A DNA stretch of 64,000 nucleotides from Blakeslea trispora (lineage: Eukaryota > Mucoromycota > Mucoromycetes > Mucorales > Choanephoraceae): contig JAIWNE010000072.1 of NCBI GenBank assembly GCA_025331445.1, forward strand, positions 62,001 to 126,000. Direction: 5' to 3'. Of this stretch, positions 11,025 through 23,151 are shown piece by piece. The notes beneath the pieces are model-generated. The model ran no database searches, was not told where the DNA came from, and saw only the letters and a list, made by a program, of their open reading frames with translations. The translations under genes and the position numbers were made by a program. Position 1 is the first letter of the stretch; each line of letters opens with the position of its first letter.

Positions 11025-13020
11025 GAGTGCTTTATAGTCGAACCATATCTAGCTTAGGTCTCAAATGGGAGTTATAGTGACAAATGGCCTTTAGAATATA
11101 TAGTAATGATGATTTAACAAGTTTTAGAAGTATAAGCAATAAATGGGCTAATCGTATCGCTTTAATTTTTAGATAAGCTTGGCATATGATTGGATTATTT
11201 AGGTATTATGGCAAATCAAACTTGTTTAATTTTATTAATTTAAATCAAATAAATGCTATATATGGGTTCTTCTTTAGGTTAATTTGTAGCTCAGATGTCC
11301 TTTTTTGTAATAAGAATGCTGCATCGGGTGTATCCAGATAGATTGGCATGGCTAGCTTTAGTATAGGTACCTTTTGGGATCATGGGAAGCAGTATAGAAA
11401 GCAGAAATGAATTAATTCCCATGATTAGAGCCTTCAATTCGTACCTTAATCGCTTTGCAGTAGCTGCGCTTGAAAAGATATACAGCCGTAACCGAGAGTA
11501 ATTTTTTTGATAATTATTTTTTTTCTTGACAGCCATCTTGAAGCAACATGCAAGGTCATGAGCAACTCAATCTGGAAGATCATCTGTCGACTGTATACAC
11601 AAAAGTCCAAAACAGAAGAGGAAGAAAGAGAATAGCATAGAAAGACAAAAAAAGAAAAAAAAAAAGATGAGACGCGATCCTTTACATGTGTACTTTGTCA
11701 TAAGCATATTGTGTCCTTTAATTGCAATTAGGTACTTCATGAGTCCAGCCAACAATGAGAGCAGCAGTCAGAAGTGAATAGTTGATAAAGAGAAATTCAT
11801 TTGGTTAGATAGCAGTGTAAAAATAGTGTGAAAGCGGTATTTCGTTTGCCACGAAAGAAATTCAAAGCGATGAGGCAAGCTCATCTGAGATGGAGCACAC
11901 ATGTAAGCATGAGCAAAGACGAGAAGACACAAAAAGAAGAAAAACACAAGCAGTAAAGTTGAAAAGACCCCCAAGTTCAATCGAAAAGAGATTTGGCAAC
12001 CTTCAAAAGCACAGACCTCAGAAGTGGAAGGAAAATAGGCGAGTAAAGAGCATTTCTTAAAGATGAGGTAGAGAGATGGCAACATGAGAAGAGATCAAGT
12101 ACCCTGAATGACGGTATATTAGAGGGAAACTGTAATCCAAAAAGCTAGGACAATAAGCAGTGACAATACTTAGAGAGGTGGACCACATATGCACATAAGA
12201 AAGAGGATAGATATGAATAAATCTGACATAGGATGGAAGCGTGGTAGGCGATTAGATATACGATTGTCAAAGGGTTCAAAGCAATGACTATAAACAGAGC
12301 AAGTTAGTGAATGCAATGTATAAAAAAGCATTGAACATATAAATGGAGAAATTGAAGGACTTTAGGCACGAGTAACTTGAAAAAGACGCATCAATCCAAA
12401 TAGGCAGCCCTTTAAAAGATGGTATACAATAAACAGTATAAGAGGTATAGGTTTGAGCAGCATGGTATAAGCAGGCAGTTTAGTTAAAAAAGTCATGGAT
12501 GAGTTGGCAGAAAGCAATACAGAAGAGTGTGACATGGATAAAGGATTGTTTGTCAAAACCAATGATGAGTATCTACACAAGTATACACAAAATTGATGAT
12601 AAACAGATATATACGGAAGAAGCGTTGAAGGATTTTAAGAAATAGAAGAGAAGCGTAGTAGAGTTATTGAGATATCATCATGATAAGGTGATACAAATGT
12701 AGCTATTGTAAAATAAAAGAGTCAGTGATGTTAATGGATTATATGATGTTTGTAAAAAAAAAAAAAAAAAAGAGGGATAAAAGTGCTTACCTTTTGCTGT
12801 GTGATTAATGACAAAAAGAAAGAAAAAAGAAAACAAGGGATTAAAAAAATTGGCCAGTATATATGAGATATATGATAGTGATGGGAAGAAAGTATAATTT
12901 CATTAATAGATTCCAGGACAAATCGTACTGAAAAGGAAAACGTCTTGGATTTGCATAAACAGATGTTATTGGTCATCAATTAAATGAACTCTTTAATAAA
13001 AAGGATTGCTAAAGAGGTCT
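11025..13020 (-). repeat. Core repeat of the CACTA-like family, copy A
   Basis: About 2 kb that aligns along its whole length with 34868-36860 and 42056-43822. Orientation is given on the minus strand because a conserved splice-donor-like CAAAAG/GTAAGCAC lies near 12785-12800 and pyrimidine-rich tracts run in that direction. The minus strand holds a 105-codon frame (12085-11768) with a hydrophobic stretch LLLVFFFFLCLLVFAHAY. The equivalent in copy B has stops and in C is partly open, so coding status is unproven. It could be a captured spliced gene or a non-coding transcript. Confidence 0.75.
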
Positions 13021-13636
13021 TCAGAAGACACTGTGCAAACAAAGTGTAAAGCCAAACTTGAAATACAGCCGAAGGTATAGATAAGGATAAAATAATTTCA
13101 GTAATGAGAGTAGAATGCATAGTATTAAGTTGTATTATCACCATTCATGTTGTAAAGTGTTGCTTGATTTTGTGATTTAAAAGAACATGATCTCAAGACA
13201 AGATGTTGAAAGTCGAAAAACAAAAGATAAATTATTTAATTAGATAGCTAAATGATCTGAACACCAATTCAACATTTTTTGTATTGACTTGAATGATGGA
13301 CAATAATAGAGAGAAACTTTTATCTGATTGTATCCATTAAAACATGATTAATTGTAACGAATAGATATATTCTTTAATGATGAACGTAAATCCAATGAGA
13401 TGGAACATGTAAACAAATGAACTGGAAACACTTAGTAGAGTATCGACTCAATATAGCGAATCTGATCATCATTCATTTTTTAGCCAACAATCATTAGAAA
13501 ATTGATTCATCAATGAATATCGCATGCTGTACTCTCAAAGCAATCATAGTCGCTTTCTAAAATAGTGGCAATAGCTCTTGTTAACCCTTGTCATTTGAGA
13601 ATAAACCAAACGAATTTTTTACCAAATGCTTGTTGA

Positions 13637-13849
13637 ATGAGTATAGAAGTAAATAATATCTGTAGAGAACACAGAGACAGATACAACAGAATCCATCTGG
13701 TTTCATCCCAGCAAACTTTTGAAACTTTACAATTTGGTATTTTGCAAGCTATTAAAAGAAGCCAAAGAGTTGTCCTAGAAACGGAAGCGGGAGCCAAAAG
13801 CTTGAATTTCTTGACGAGACATCTTGATAGAATGTTTGGAACTGAGTAA
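13637..13849 (+). CDS. Short unknown reading frame, possibly a terminal exon
   Basis: Codes for 70 residues, including QTFETLQFGILQAIKRSQRVVLETEAGAKSL (given here only as a landmark around 13710-13800; its first half is QTFETLQFGILQAI). CTGTAG just before AGAACACAG (about 13671) looks like a 3' splice site, so the real exon may start there. AATAAA occurs right after the stop, at about 13850. Unlike its surroundings it has balanced codon usage. No family recognised, and it may be a gene fragment carried by element A. Confidence 0.25.
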   Translation: MSIEVNNICREHRDRYNRIHLVSSQQTFETLQFGILQAIKRSQRVVLETEAGAKSLNFLTRHLDRMFGTE

Positions 13850-13949
13850 AAATAAAAAGTATATGAAAAGCGAAAGAAAAGGAACTCAATAGTTCTGGTT
13901 GCGAGAAAATTATATAAAGTTTTCTTTGGAAAACCTTACGATATTTAAC

Positions 13950-14200
13950 TAATATGCTGTTTCATTATTTGATATTTGAAATAAAATATCTTGATTCAAT
14001 TTAAAAAAAAAGCTTTTTCGAGCAAAAAAAAAAAATCCACCAACCCTACCCAACCAACCTCCAAAGGATTCGTGTAAATATAAAAATAATAATAAAAAAA
14101 AAGAAAAACTAAAAAGAAAAAAGAAAGAGAGACAAAAGAAAAAAAATGTGAACAAAAAAAATATCCGCCAGCCCTACCCAACCAACCAATGGGCTAACCC
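13950..14200. repeat. A-rich spacer with a repeated CCCTACCCAACCAACC motif
   Basis: Two copies of a C-rich block (about 14043-14059 and 14172-14188), each beside long A-runs. It lies between two convergent reading frames. Meaning unknown. Confidence 0.5.
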
Positions 14201-15110
14201 TAATCCATCACTCCAGCCAGAGGAGAACCAGAAAGGGGAGCAGATTCATCAGCTTCCGGAGGGCTGGCGAAGATGAACTCGTCAAAGGCCGAGTCTTCAT
14301 CCATCAAAGAGGCCAGAGAAAGATGGGTTGACTCCAGGTTAGTGGCAGGGAAATTTGGGTTAAATACCCTGACCTGGACAGTGCGACGACGAACCGAGCG
14401 AGCGCCACGAGCGTCCCTGATTCTGCGTTGCTCCAAAAAGACAGGACTGGCGTTTGGAGCGGCCAGCTCAGCATCGACTAGGTGAGAGTTTGAATGAGTC
14501 AAAGATTTAGAAACTAAAACGAAACAGAGTGACTTATCAAGGTCATCGTACAAGCCGTCCAAGTAATCCGTGAAGGGCTCACGGAGAGTCTCCCTTCTTT
14601 TTATCAAGGTTTCATTAGACCAGTTTTCCCAAACATATCGGAATAATATAAATTTGAGCTTGCTATACTTACTGTTGGGAGGGGCGTTTTCCTCATTTAC
14701 GGGAAAGCACCCATGCTCCTGGCCAAAATCAGAGATGTTCCCTTGGAAGCCCACCTCTCGAAATGGAGCGATAGACTGAACCCCAACACGGACAAAAGCA
14801 AAAGCGCGGGTGGCAAAATCAAAGGTGTAAGCCGACACGTTGAGCGACCCTTTTTGTAAATCAAATACATTAGTAATTATCAAAATAAGCTTTAAGTTCT
14901 AAAAATCTTATCAACAACTCTATGCGCAGTACGCATTTTGAAAAAGCGGAGGAAGTAATACATCATTGCATAATTGTTATTTGATACCAAAAAGTTGATA
15001 CGAATACTCGTATCCGTTCCCTTGGCCTCTAAAGTAATTGTTTGACCACTGGTCACTCGGATCGTTGGCTCTTGGACAACAATGACTCTATCACAGACAG
15101 CAGTAACCAT
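14200..15110 (-). CDS. Unknown gene, probably spliced, with an acidic C-terminus
   Basis: The start ATG at 15110 lies about 80 bases below a TATATATA box (15186-15193, read on the minus strand). The first exon (MVTAVCDRVIVVQEP...) stays open to about 14930. An intron with branch-like TACTAAT and acceptor TTTACAAAAAG ends at about 14848, and GTACTG near 14932 would be an in-phase donor, though not a strong one. The second part (to the stop at 14200) includes SAYTFDFATRAFAFVRVGVQ and an Asp/Glu/Ser-rich end MDEDSAFDEFIF. A further GTAAGT near 14672 could be another donor. Nothing matches a family I know. It is more GC-rich than its surroundings, and it would lie inside CACTA-like element A if that right end is real. 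Confidence 0.45.
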
Positions 15111-15185
15111 TTGAATGAATTTTTTTTTAAAGAAGATGTATCAGTAAGAAGATGATGATCATTATTGTAATTGTCAATCTGGTTA

Positions 15186-15193
15186 TATATATA
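15186..15193 (-). promoter_or_regulatory. TATA-box-like sequence
   Basis: TATATATA on the minus strand, about 80 bases upstream of the ATG at 15110. A plausible core promoter by position only. Confidence 0.4.
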
Positions 15194-15731
15194 AGTTTCT
15201 TTTCCGTGTGTTACCAGCCTTGATCTACCTGTTTGCCCCTTAAAGCACTTCAAGTCACACAAATAAAAATATCATACTTTTTTTCTTGACAATTTTAAGA
15301 TTTCCTCTTGAGAAGGACAAAGATATTGCACCTCCTCAAGAGTTAAGTCCAAATACTGAGACTTAAGTGCCGCAGACTATCGACATGAGTTAAGATTCAT
15401 GTGCATGGTTATGAGCTGGTGATTAATAGTGGCATTAAATAACCTCTTAACGTGAGTATACTGCTTTTGTTATTATCAAAATAGCACCTTAGACAAAGCT
15501 TTCTCATGACTTCTCATTTGCATGATAAAATTAAGATATAGCTGAAATCTATCACCAGATAATTTTTTTTTACCGTAAACATGAACACAAGCTTTAGGCA
15601 GTCAGTCAAATAGTATTTAAGGTTTTCAAATTTAATAGAATTTTTGGAATTTGCCCCAATTTTTATGGCGCCTTCCTTAAAATCTCAAAACTTTTATGAC
15701 CTCATTTGTTTTTATTAAATTTGAAGACAAA

Positions 15732-17520
15732 TTAGTCCATTGAACCGTAAGAGCCTTGCTTAGGTTTCTTCTTTGACTGAATGGCCTTTCTTGAAGTTTT
15801 ACCTCTCTTGCGTTTCGTTGTAGAGCAATTATTTGTCATATCATCTTCAATTGTTGTAATGGTGTCAATATTCTGTGGACTTTCAGCCTCCTTAGTTCTT
15901 TGTGTTTCGCCATCTGAATATGGCATGACACTTTCCTGATTATTTATTTCCAAATGAGTGGATTCTTCTTCCTATGGACAGTTTTTTTTAATGCAAAGAA
16001 TTAGTTTTCATTGGCTAGCTCTTTGTAGCATCGAACTTGATATGATAGAGAGTTTTCTTACAGCATTATCATTTAATGAATCGACATTTTCTGTATTGGA
16101 CGATACCTCAGTACTTTGTTGTCTTGTGTCTATAGACAATCATAAATAAAATTTACTGCACATCATTGCTTTTCGACTACTTACTCCTGTGCCAAATAAT
16201 TCAGTTCTAAACTGATGACTTTCCTTTCTTACAGGTTTGTTTCCCTTTCGAAGAAGATGAGGTGATACTGTAATGCTTCGGCGCATTCGATTGATTTGAG
16301 TATCTAGACTATTTTGAGGTTCCGAGAAGCGAATAGGAGAAGTTACGGAAGACAGAAAGAAGAGACTAGGTCTTTCACCGAAACTCTCATCAGAAGCTTG
16401 TCTTTCGAGTGTTTGACTTCCTAACAAGTTTGTTATCATCATACTTTGATACAAGGCACTATCTAATGAACTCAATCCATCTGTCTCAGCGTCTTCATTA
16501 CAGAGCGACATATCACTGTAATCTAACGTCAGGTTTAACAAATGGTTTAAATTATTCAAACTTTAATTGAAAAGAAAAATCATGTCTTACTTCTTTGCAA
16601 TCCAGAACTTGAATGGTCCATTTGACTATTAAGATCCTCTTCTGCATCCAGTTGGTTCAACTGAGTTGATCATTTGTAATTAGACAAAATGCTACTATGT
16701 TTTTAAGTATCTTTCAAACTTGCCTCACATATGTTTTCTAACATTTCAGCTTGAGCATCGCTGAAAGAGTGATTTTGACTCTCTCTTCCATCATCATTGT
16801 CTTCATTTTCACTGGAGTTGAACTCTATCTCATCTTGATCAGAATGCAATGCATTATGACCATCTTCTGAGATATGATCGTCTTCATTTCCCTCTTTAAC
16901 GGCGTTGATAAAATTCTTCCAATAAGCAACAATGTCAAACATATTACAAAAATTGATATACCTTCAGTATTGATTTTTGGAAATCTGGCTCACAAAAGTT
17001 TGATTGAGAGAATGGTTGACAAGAAAGTAGCCATTTTTTACTTCCTCTTGAACCATCTTTGGCGAGATGTCAGGGTGTACTTTGTCTTTCAACATTTTGG
17101 GAACCGAAGGAAGACAAGATAATAGAGTAATGCTACTACATTTGGCATGGAATTTCTCTTCCAAAACAGGTCCAAGAAATGATTGCCCAATCTCCTGTTG
17201 AAACATGGAGCCACCAACAGAAACCATGATGGGATCTTTGTGGGTGACAAATGCATCCAAATCCCATTCACTAACATAGTCTTTGATAGCCTTCTCCAAA
17301 AGACGAGAATCTCCAACCACTTTGACGAAGAATCTCCTACAGACCATTGTCATTTTTGGTGTTAGCCAAGTACTTTTATTCTTTTTCTATGGTCAAATAA
17401 ACATTACGCCTTGCTGGGCTCATAGACTGCCATATAAAATTTCTCTATGCCATCCTCTTCAATATAATCTACTGTGTGAGGAAAGCATACACCAAAAAAT
17501 ACAGAAATGAATGATTCCAT
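15732..17520 (-). CDS. Intact seven-exon gene, unknown function, nuclear-type tail
   Basis: Exons read on the minus strand: 17520-17408, 17336-16994, 16915-16724, 16660-16591, 16522-16181, 16129-16062, 15971-15732. They add to 1368 bases, an exact 455-codon frame plus stop, with phases agreeing at every junction. Introns are about 50-80 bases. One uses a GC donor (GAG/GCAAGT at about 16723) and the others GT. The N-terminal part (MESFISVFFGVCFPHT..., then RFFVKVVGDSRLLEKAI) looks globular. The middle is Asp/Glu/Ser-rich (residues about 165-215), and the C-terminus is basic with TKRKRGKTSRK, a nuclear-localisation-like signal. I do not recognise the family. The donor chosen at the end of exon 5 is the one that keeps phase. 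Confidence 0.62.
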
Positions 17521-20245
17521 TGTAAACGATAATACTGTTGTTAAACGTTGAATTAAAACAAGTTGAAGAAGAAAAGTAAACTAAGAGCCGCACAAGACAA
17601 GAAATAAAGATTTATGTGATCTGATTTATTTTCAAATATAACCTGACTCTGGTTCTCTAACAAAATATTCAAAGGATATTCCTTTTATAAAATGAAGTTG
17701 AACAAAGTCACATCACTATCTTGCGATTGTCTAAATGAACTAGCTAATTATTCAATCGTAACTAAAAAAACTGCAAGTACTTTAATCAGATGAAAACAAT
17801 TCGCTTATCATATAAGCTTACTTGGTTTAGTGTAAAACAACAGGCACCAGTCTGATCAATTATAGTACATTTTAAGAGTAAAGCTTTCAACTCTAGCAAT
17901 TTCAATACGATTTGACATGCTTTATTAAATAATAAAGTGTACAATTGAATCAACACTTGTAACAAAACATTGAAACAATAAATTAGATTCGATTGTCAAA
18001 CAACGTTATAACACACAATAAGAATATAGGAAGAATTCAAATCACATTTGACAAATATAAGCTTACCATTAATATGTTGTTAAATAATACTAAATTTTTC
18101 TCAAGATAAAAAGCATTTGAACAATTTAATATAATAAGACAAATGTTGATCCTATTGAGTAGAAAACTAAGAACTGAACTACTGTTTTACTGCGAAAAAT
18201 AATGCAATGTGTGAACGTCTACTAAAATTAGTATCCTTCTCTTGCTCTATAGCCAGTATGGCTGATTTTAAAAACAAAAAAAATTGTTGAATGAAATTCA
18301 AAGCCATTATATCGAATGAAGCTAAAGATATTTTTTTGCAAGAATATATACAAAAAACTAGCAGCAACTTCATCACCCAGTATAAAACAAAGTCATGGCA
18401 CATAAAGAAAATGTGGCAATTTACACCTACAAACTGCAATTTACTATCAAAAACTAAATGATTTTTGCAAAAGAAGCTTTGACTTGAGAATAACTTCCAA
18501 TCAAGTAATTAAGCATTATCGATTTGAAAAAAAAATACAATTCGGCAAATGCAAGAAAATCATATTCCAAAACCATATATAAATCATAAATTGGCAATAT
18601 AATTTCATATACAATCGCCAAAAATAAACAACATTGAGCATGTTCCTCTTGATAGTGATTTCTCGTTACATGATCCAGTTAGCCACGATGAAAGCCAGAA
18701 AAACTAGTAAATTCAAGTACAACTATTCGCTATTTGGGCTTTTTATCAATGTAAGCATGACTGTCAACCACAGAAGTAAATTGTTTTTCGTAAATAACAG
18801 AAATTAAAAGCTACTTTTCACAAAAGATCGATTACATAGATTAGCGAACTAAACAAGTTGTCCCGCATTTACCTAGTAAAAATTGTTATGATTCAGAAGG
18901 CAAACAACCATGAAAAAAGACTAATTGTTGCACACAAGTCAAACGTTTGCAGCTATTAGAACAATATCAATAAAGTTCTTGATGAAAGCATATACGAAAT
19001 ATGAATAATATCGTAACTAGAAATTTAAATGGAAATAAATATGATGTTAAAATAAAGCAGCTCTAAAGTAGCGCTTTGGTCGTGAATAAGAAAAGAATAT
19101 TTGACAAGCGTTTATTCCATCTCTAAACATGGAATATCAATTGAGTAATCAAAAAATAATTAGAGAGAACATTGCTCTAAAAAATGTTCAAATAACACTT
19201 GAAGTATCACTTTCAATTTTTAATAAAGATTAAATAAATGTGCTAGAACAAAGCAAGTAAAATTAAAGAAATAGATGAACAAAATGTGTTTATTATAAAA
19301 AACCCACTTAAAGATATATGATGTATTTGAAGCTTAATTCAAGCTTGTAATGGATTTAAAGTATACTGAAGAACATAAAGAAATTTCAGATACTTTGGTA
19401 TTGATGTAACCGTGAATCCTATTTCTCGCTTATAAATAGCTTATTGAAATTTTTTGAATAAACAACAATTATCTCTTTCTAATTTTTTTTGTGCCTTTAA
19501 AAAGAACTTGTATTTGTCCGCCAAAATTTACTTGTTCTAACATCTTATAATTAATGATACCTTTTGATAATACTACCAATGTTACGATTAACTTGTGTTA
19601 TCTTTACTCAGCGTTATTAATCGGACTCTTCAATTTATTAAATTGTTTAACAAAAGTCCAAGGAAACCGTACCTTTCTATCAAATAAATATTGTGTATCT
19701 CTGAACTATTTTTGGTTTTTAAACGATCTCTTTATTGTTAAATTTTATAGGCTTTACCACAATTCTACGTATCTAAGCTTATTTCAACGTATTAGATTAA
19801 TATTACAATTGAAATTCTGAACATTCCTAATCTAGCAAAGCCTTTGAACCATCCTCGCGTTCTTTACGAAGCGTGAATAAATTGCTCTCTATAACTTTAC
19901 CTCGATAACACGAACCAAACTTTTTTGAATCGAACATAATGTTCTTAATTTCCTCTTCGTCGTTATAAATAACCCCCAAAAATATTACATTGATATCAAA
20001 ATCGACAAAAAAGGAAACATCATCTTAAAATTGAAAGCTCTCTGCTCTTTGCCTCTCAAGAAAAATTTAAAATCGACAAATATGGAAATAAAGTTAGTCA
20101 CAATTTCGACCTCAACAATAAATGTAACGCCCACCTCTTTTTCACTCCGCCTTTTTCTTTCCCTGACTTTTCTTTTTCCAATATAAATATCCCATACAAT
20201 TGCATCGTAAAATAAACAAGTACGAGCATGTTACAAACCGCACCT
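17521..20245. other. AT-rich intergenic stretch without a supported gene
   Basis: Only short chance frames, for example 88 codons at 19554-19820 rich in Leu, Phe, Tyr and Asn as expected from AT-rich DNA. No TIRs, LTRs or RNA genes seen. Confidence 0.6.
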
Positions 20246-20495
20246 CCATTACGGTAATAAAATTAGCACCTCCGCTGCGCTCTGATTAATTTTCTTGACC
20301 TTCACTATGGTTCGGTACGCTGCGCTTTGTAATTTGCTCGTGCTGCCGCAGGCCAACTAATCCGATGAGAAGACCAAAGTGGGGCCCCACCCATATTTTT
20401 TTTGAACCTTCGCTATGGTATAAAATAACCCCTTCGCTGCGCTTCGTGTATTTTAAACCATCACTTTGGTAAAAAACAAAACATATGTCCCGGGG
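20246..20495. repeat. Terminal block shared with 62797-63050 (copy 1)
   Basis: About 250 bases strongly similar in order and sequence to 62797-63050, including TAAAATTAGCACCTCCGCTG, GGGGCCCCACCCATAT and repeated TTCGCTxTGGT / CGCTGCGCTTCG words. It lies downstream (in minus-strand sense) of the helicase fragment, as a Helitron 3' region would. Confidence 0.75.
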
Positions 20496-20607
20496 CAGTG
20501 GAAACGAATTAAGCTAATTAGATGATTTTGAAAAAAAGCCTAATAGTATGAGTGAGATTGCACTTTTTCCATAGAGGTATGAATTTTGTTTTTATGGTAA
20601 GATGAGT

Positions 20608-21134
20608 TTATTGTTCTAAATAGCAAAAGTAGATTGAGATAATATAGGTAAGGTAATTGATAAGATTGTTTTTAAGATTCCATGTTGATATCAGGGCTGT
20701 AGTTTTTAACAACTTCTGTATAAACAACATTGCGTGTGTATGTTTCATTTGATGATTGTATGAAGTGTGGAAGCTTTGTGTCGAGCTGCTGTCCACCATT
20801 ATCTTAATTGATTCAGGGGTTTTGACTCTGGATAAGGCTACATATAATTGGCCATGACAAAAAACATGGTTTGGTAGATACAATCCAAGGCTATCTAAAG
20901 TTTGCCCTTGAGCTTTGTTGATAGTCATTCCAAAAGCAAGTCGCACAGGAAACTGACATCTTTCAAAAGGCATAAGAACAGAGGGATTATTGTCTGTATG
21001 GATTTTGACTCTTGAAATATAAACAACGGTTCCAGCATGAGATCCTGTTGCAATCCAAGCTTCTATGACATTTGCGAGCAGACACTTAACAATTAAGCGG
21101 GTGCCATTGCAAAGTCCTTGTACAAATTGATTGT
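20608..21134 (-). pseudogene. C-terminal fragment of a Pif1-like helicase (Helitron Rep-helicase type)
   Basis: The frame read leftward from about 21134 includes GLCNGTRLIVKCLLANVIEA, then FPVRLAFGMTINKAQGQTL and GQLYVALSRV, the late motifs of Pif1/Helitron superfamily 1 helicases, ending with a stop at 20608. Only the last roughly 170 residues are present; the N-terminal Rep and most of the ATPase core are missing. The break coincides with the G-rich hairpin block at 21135. A cellular Pif1 is possible, but the flanking repeat pair favours a Helitron origin. Confidence 0.7.
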
Positions 21135-21235
21135 CTGGCTTCGCGTGAGGGGGAGGGACAACCCTCCCCCTTGAACCCCCTCCCAGCTGACTTAACGCTC
21201 ATAATTTGTCGCTGTTCAAAGCTCATTATTATCGG
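21135..21235. repeat. G-rich hairpin block shared with 63596-63770 (copy 1)
   Basis: After CTGGCTTCGCGTGA comes a perfect 9-bp stem, GGGGGAGGG (21149-21157) with CCCTCCCCC (21162-21170), loop ACAA. Next is CCCCCTCCCAGCTG and the motif GCTCATAATTTGT, all repeated near 63.6-63.75 kb. Possibly a Helitron terminal structure. Confidence 0.65.
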
Positions 21236-21929
21236 TTAAAATGTGACTGCGAACAGTAACTTTTTTACAGGACCATATTATTTTAAATTTATAGGGATTA
21301 TCTTCATCCTATTTTACCTAAAATTAAAAAGGAGTCATCAGTACCTTATTTCTTATATTTTTCATATTACTTCATCTTCTCTTTTACTTTTACCTTTACT
21401 TTTATTACTTGTTAGACTATCTTCCTTCAAGGATAAGAATCTTGCACGTAAATTTATTTAAGTGGCATATTTTTGATAAGAATCTTCTTTTACTTGAGGA
21501 ACACCTTCAAAGAACAGTCCAGAGTCTTCCATTGAACTTATTCTGTACAAGGAACATATAAATTGAGGGCATATACAAGAAAGTGATTATTGAACTTAGT
21601 CTTGCAAAAAGATACATATCAATTCTATACCTCTCTTCCATAATCATAATATCATAAATCCTCATTTGAAGGAACTAAGTATATTCTGATAATAAATCTG
21701 ACTCCTTCTTGTGTTTTTAAGAGATAACAATACTCTAATAAGAGAACTAGTTACTTTCATAAATCATAAAGAATAGACATATTATTGAACGCGTTCTCTT
21801 CAGAGATAAAAATCAACTACTTGTCAAAAGTCTTCTACATTACTCTACTTTTATTTTAAAACTTTTGGTTCGCTACCTAAAGCGTGATGCTCTTTTTCAA
21901 ACTCCTATTAAACCACCCGAACCTACATT

Positions 21930-21947
21930 TGGTGCTCATTACAGGGG
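21930..21947 (+). other. Primer-binding site of element 1
   Basis: TGGTGCTCATTACAGGGG starts with TGG as expected for pairing with a tRNA CCA end. The identical 18 bases occur inverted at 54353-54370, before the gag fragment of the same family. Confidence 0.7.
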
Positions 21948-21981
21948 GAAACATCTCTAAACTACATAACTCAAATTTATT

Positions 21982-23151
21982 ATGACTCAGAATCTTGAAA
22001 GAAGAAGATCTTCTGTTTTTACCGAACATACTGTGTTGGCGAATGTAAGACCCTCATTAGTCACAGAACCTCCAATTGATATCTATCCCTTTCGTGGATC
22101 AGAAGATGGTAATTTTCCTGCATTTAAAACCGCGCTACTGGATCTCTTAGATTTCCATGACGTCTCGGACGACGCTAGGAAAACCAAAACACTCAAGTGT
22201 TATTTGAACGGCAATGCGAGAATTGGGTTCGATAAGAAAGCTCGTGAAAACCCCAGCTGGACTTTTGAAAATTGTATCAATTGGTTAGAATTGGACTATG
22301 AGAATGAAAAGATTTTACTCAAAGGACGAATGGGCTTTACCCAAATGAGTCAGCAACCTGATGAATCCCCTAGGGCATTCTTCGAACGCTTACAGGAAGC
22401 TGCAAATGATTAACAAATCTATGAAAAATTCACTGTGTATAACCAGTTTGAACACGGTCTACTTCCCGAAATCAAAAAACACTGTGATTTCATTGGTACT
22501 GAAACATTTGAGGATCTCAAAAGGATAGCCAACGGATACTAGCACACCCGCGTTGAAAGGCCAGAACTTGTAACTGTGAGCTGGCCTGTTTAAGAAAAGG
22601 TTCCTTATAATGTAAACGAGTTGGAAGCAATCCTCGAGAGAATACTCGATACACGGCTGGGACCGGACACAAGAAATCAACCAAGACCAGACACCTCATA
22701 CAAACCCAAATACAATAATTACAACTTATCTTATCGAAATCTATATCAGGAAAATCATAATAACAGATCCAACGATCGTGATAACTACCCAAGCTACAAC
22801 TAGAATCGTAACTTTCATTCGGGCTACTCATCTAATCAGGGACGTCCCAGAGATTTCTACCGTAACAATGACAACTCGCCTCGGTACGATGGTTACAACC
22901 GTTACTCTGGTAATCAAGGAAGTTATTCAAACGACGTTCGCAATTATAATGGAAACCCTAATTATCAAAGCGATCGTCAACGAGACCAATTCAGGCAGGA
23001 TGATCGTCCTCCTAACCAGCAAAATGATCGAAGAAATATCCAAGGTCCAAGTAATGCCAATTACAATGTCTTGCATGACGAAAATGACCCTTCAAAAACT
23101 ACTAAGGTCGCCCGAACTCAGGCCAACGGCCCAAAACTTATCAAATCCTGA
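21982..23151 (+). pseudogene. Element 1 Gag, with in-frame stops
   Basis: Capsid-type Gag starting MTQNLERRRSS. It keeps one frame to the TGA at 23149-23151 but has stops at 22411, 22543, 22591 and 22801. The C-terminal third is rich in Asn, Arg, Tyr and Asp, without a CCHC knuckle, and may bind RNA as a disordered basic tail (inference). Pol continues in the next frame, from about 23130. The same N-terminal region is found inverted at 53837-54341. Confidence 0.78.

Larger units (their letters stand above)
10871..15421. mobile_element. CACTA-like element A (right end uncertain)
   Basis: The left end CACCGCGGCATAG resembles the termini of elements B and C, and the distance from it to the shared core (about 160 bases to the TTATAGTCGAA motif) is similar to that in B. 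A possible right end is the sequence ending GAGCTGGTG at 15421, whose complement CACCAGCTCATA matches the family terminus if two bases are missing. ATT would be the 3-bp duplication (10868-10870 and 15422-15424). The left end is reasonably supported; the right end is weak and the span could be shorter. No CACTA transposase is visible. Confidence 0.35.

Noticed and set aside
13591..13797. Minus-strand frame overlapping the 13637-13849 frame
   Set aside because: No motif, and it opposes a better-composed plus-strand frame.
19554..19820. 88-residue reading frame
   Set aside because: Composition is what AT-rich DNA gives by chance; no motif, no promoter, no neighbour relation.
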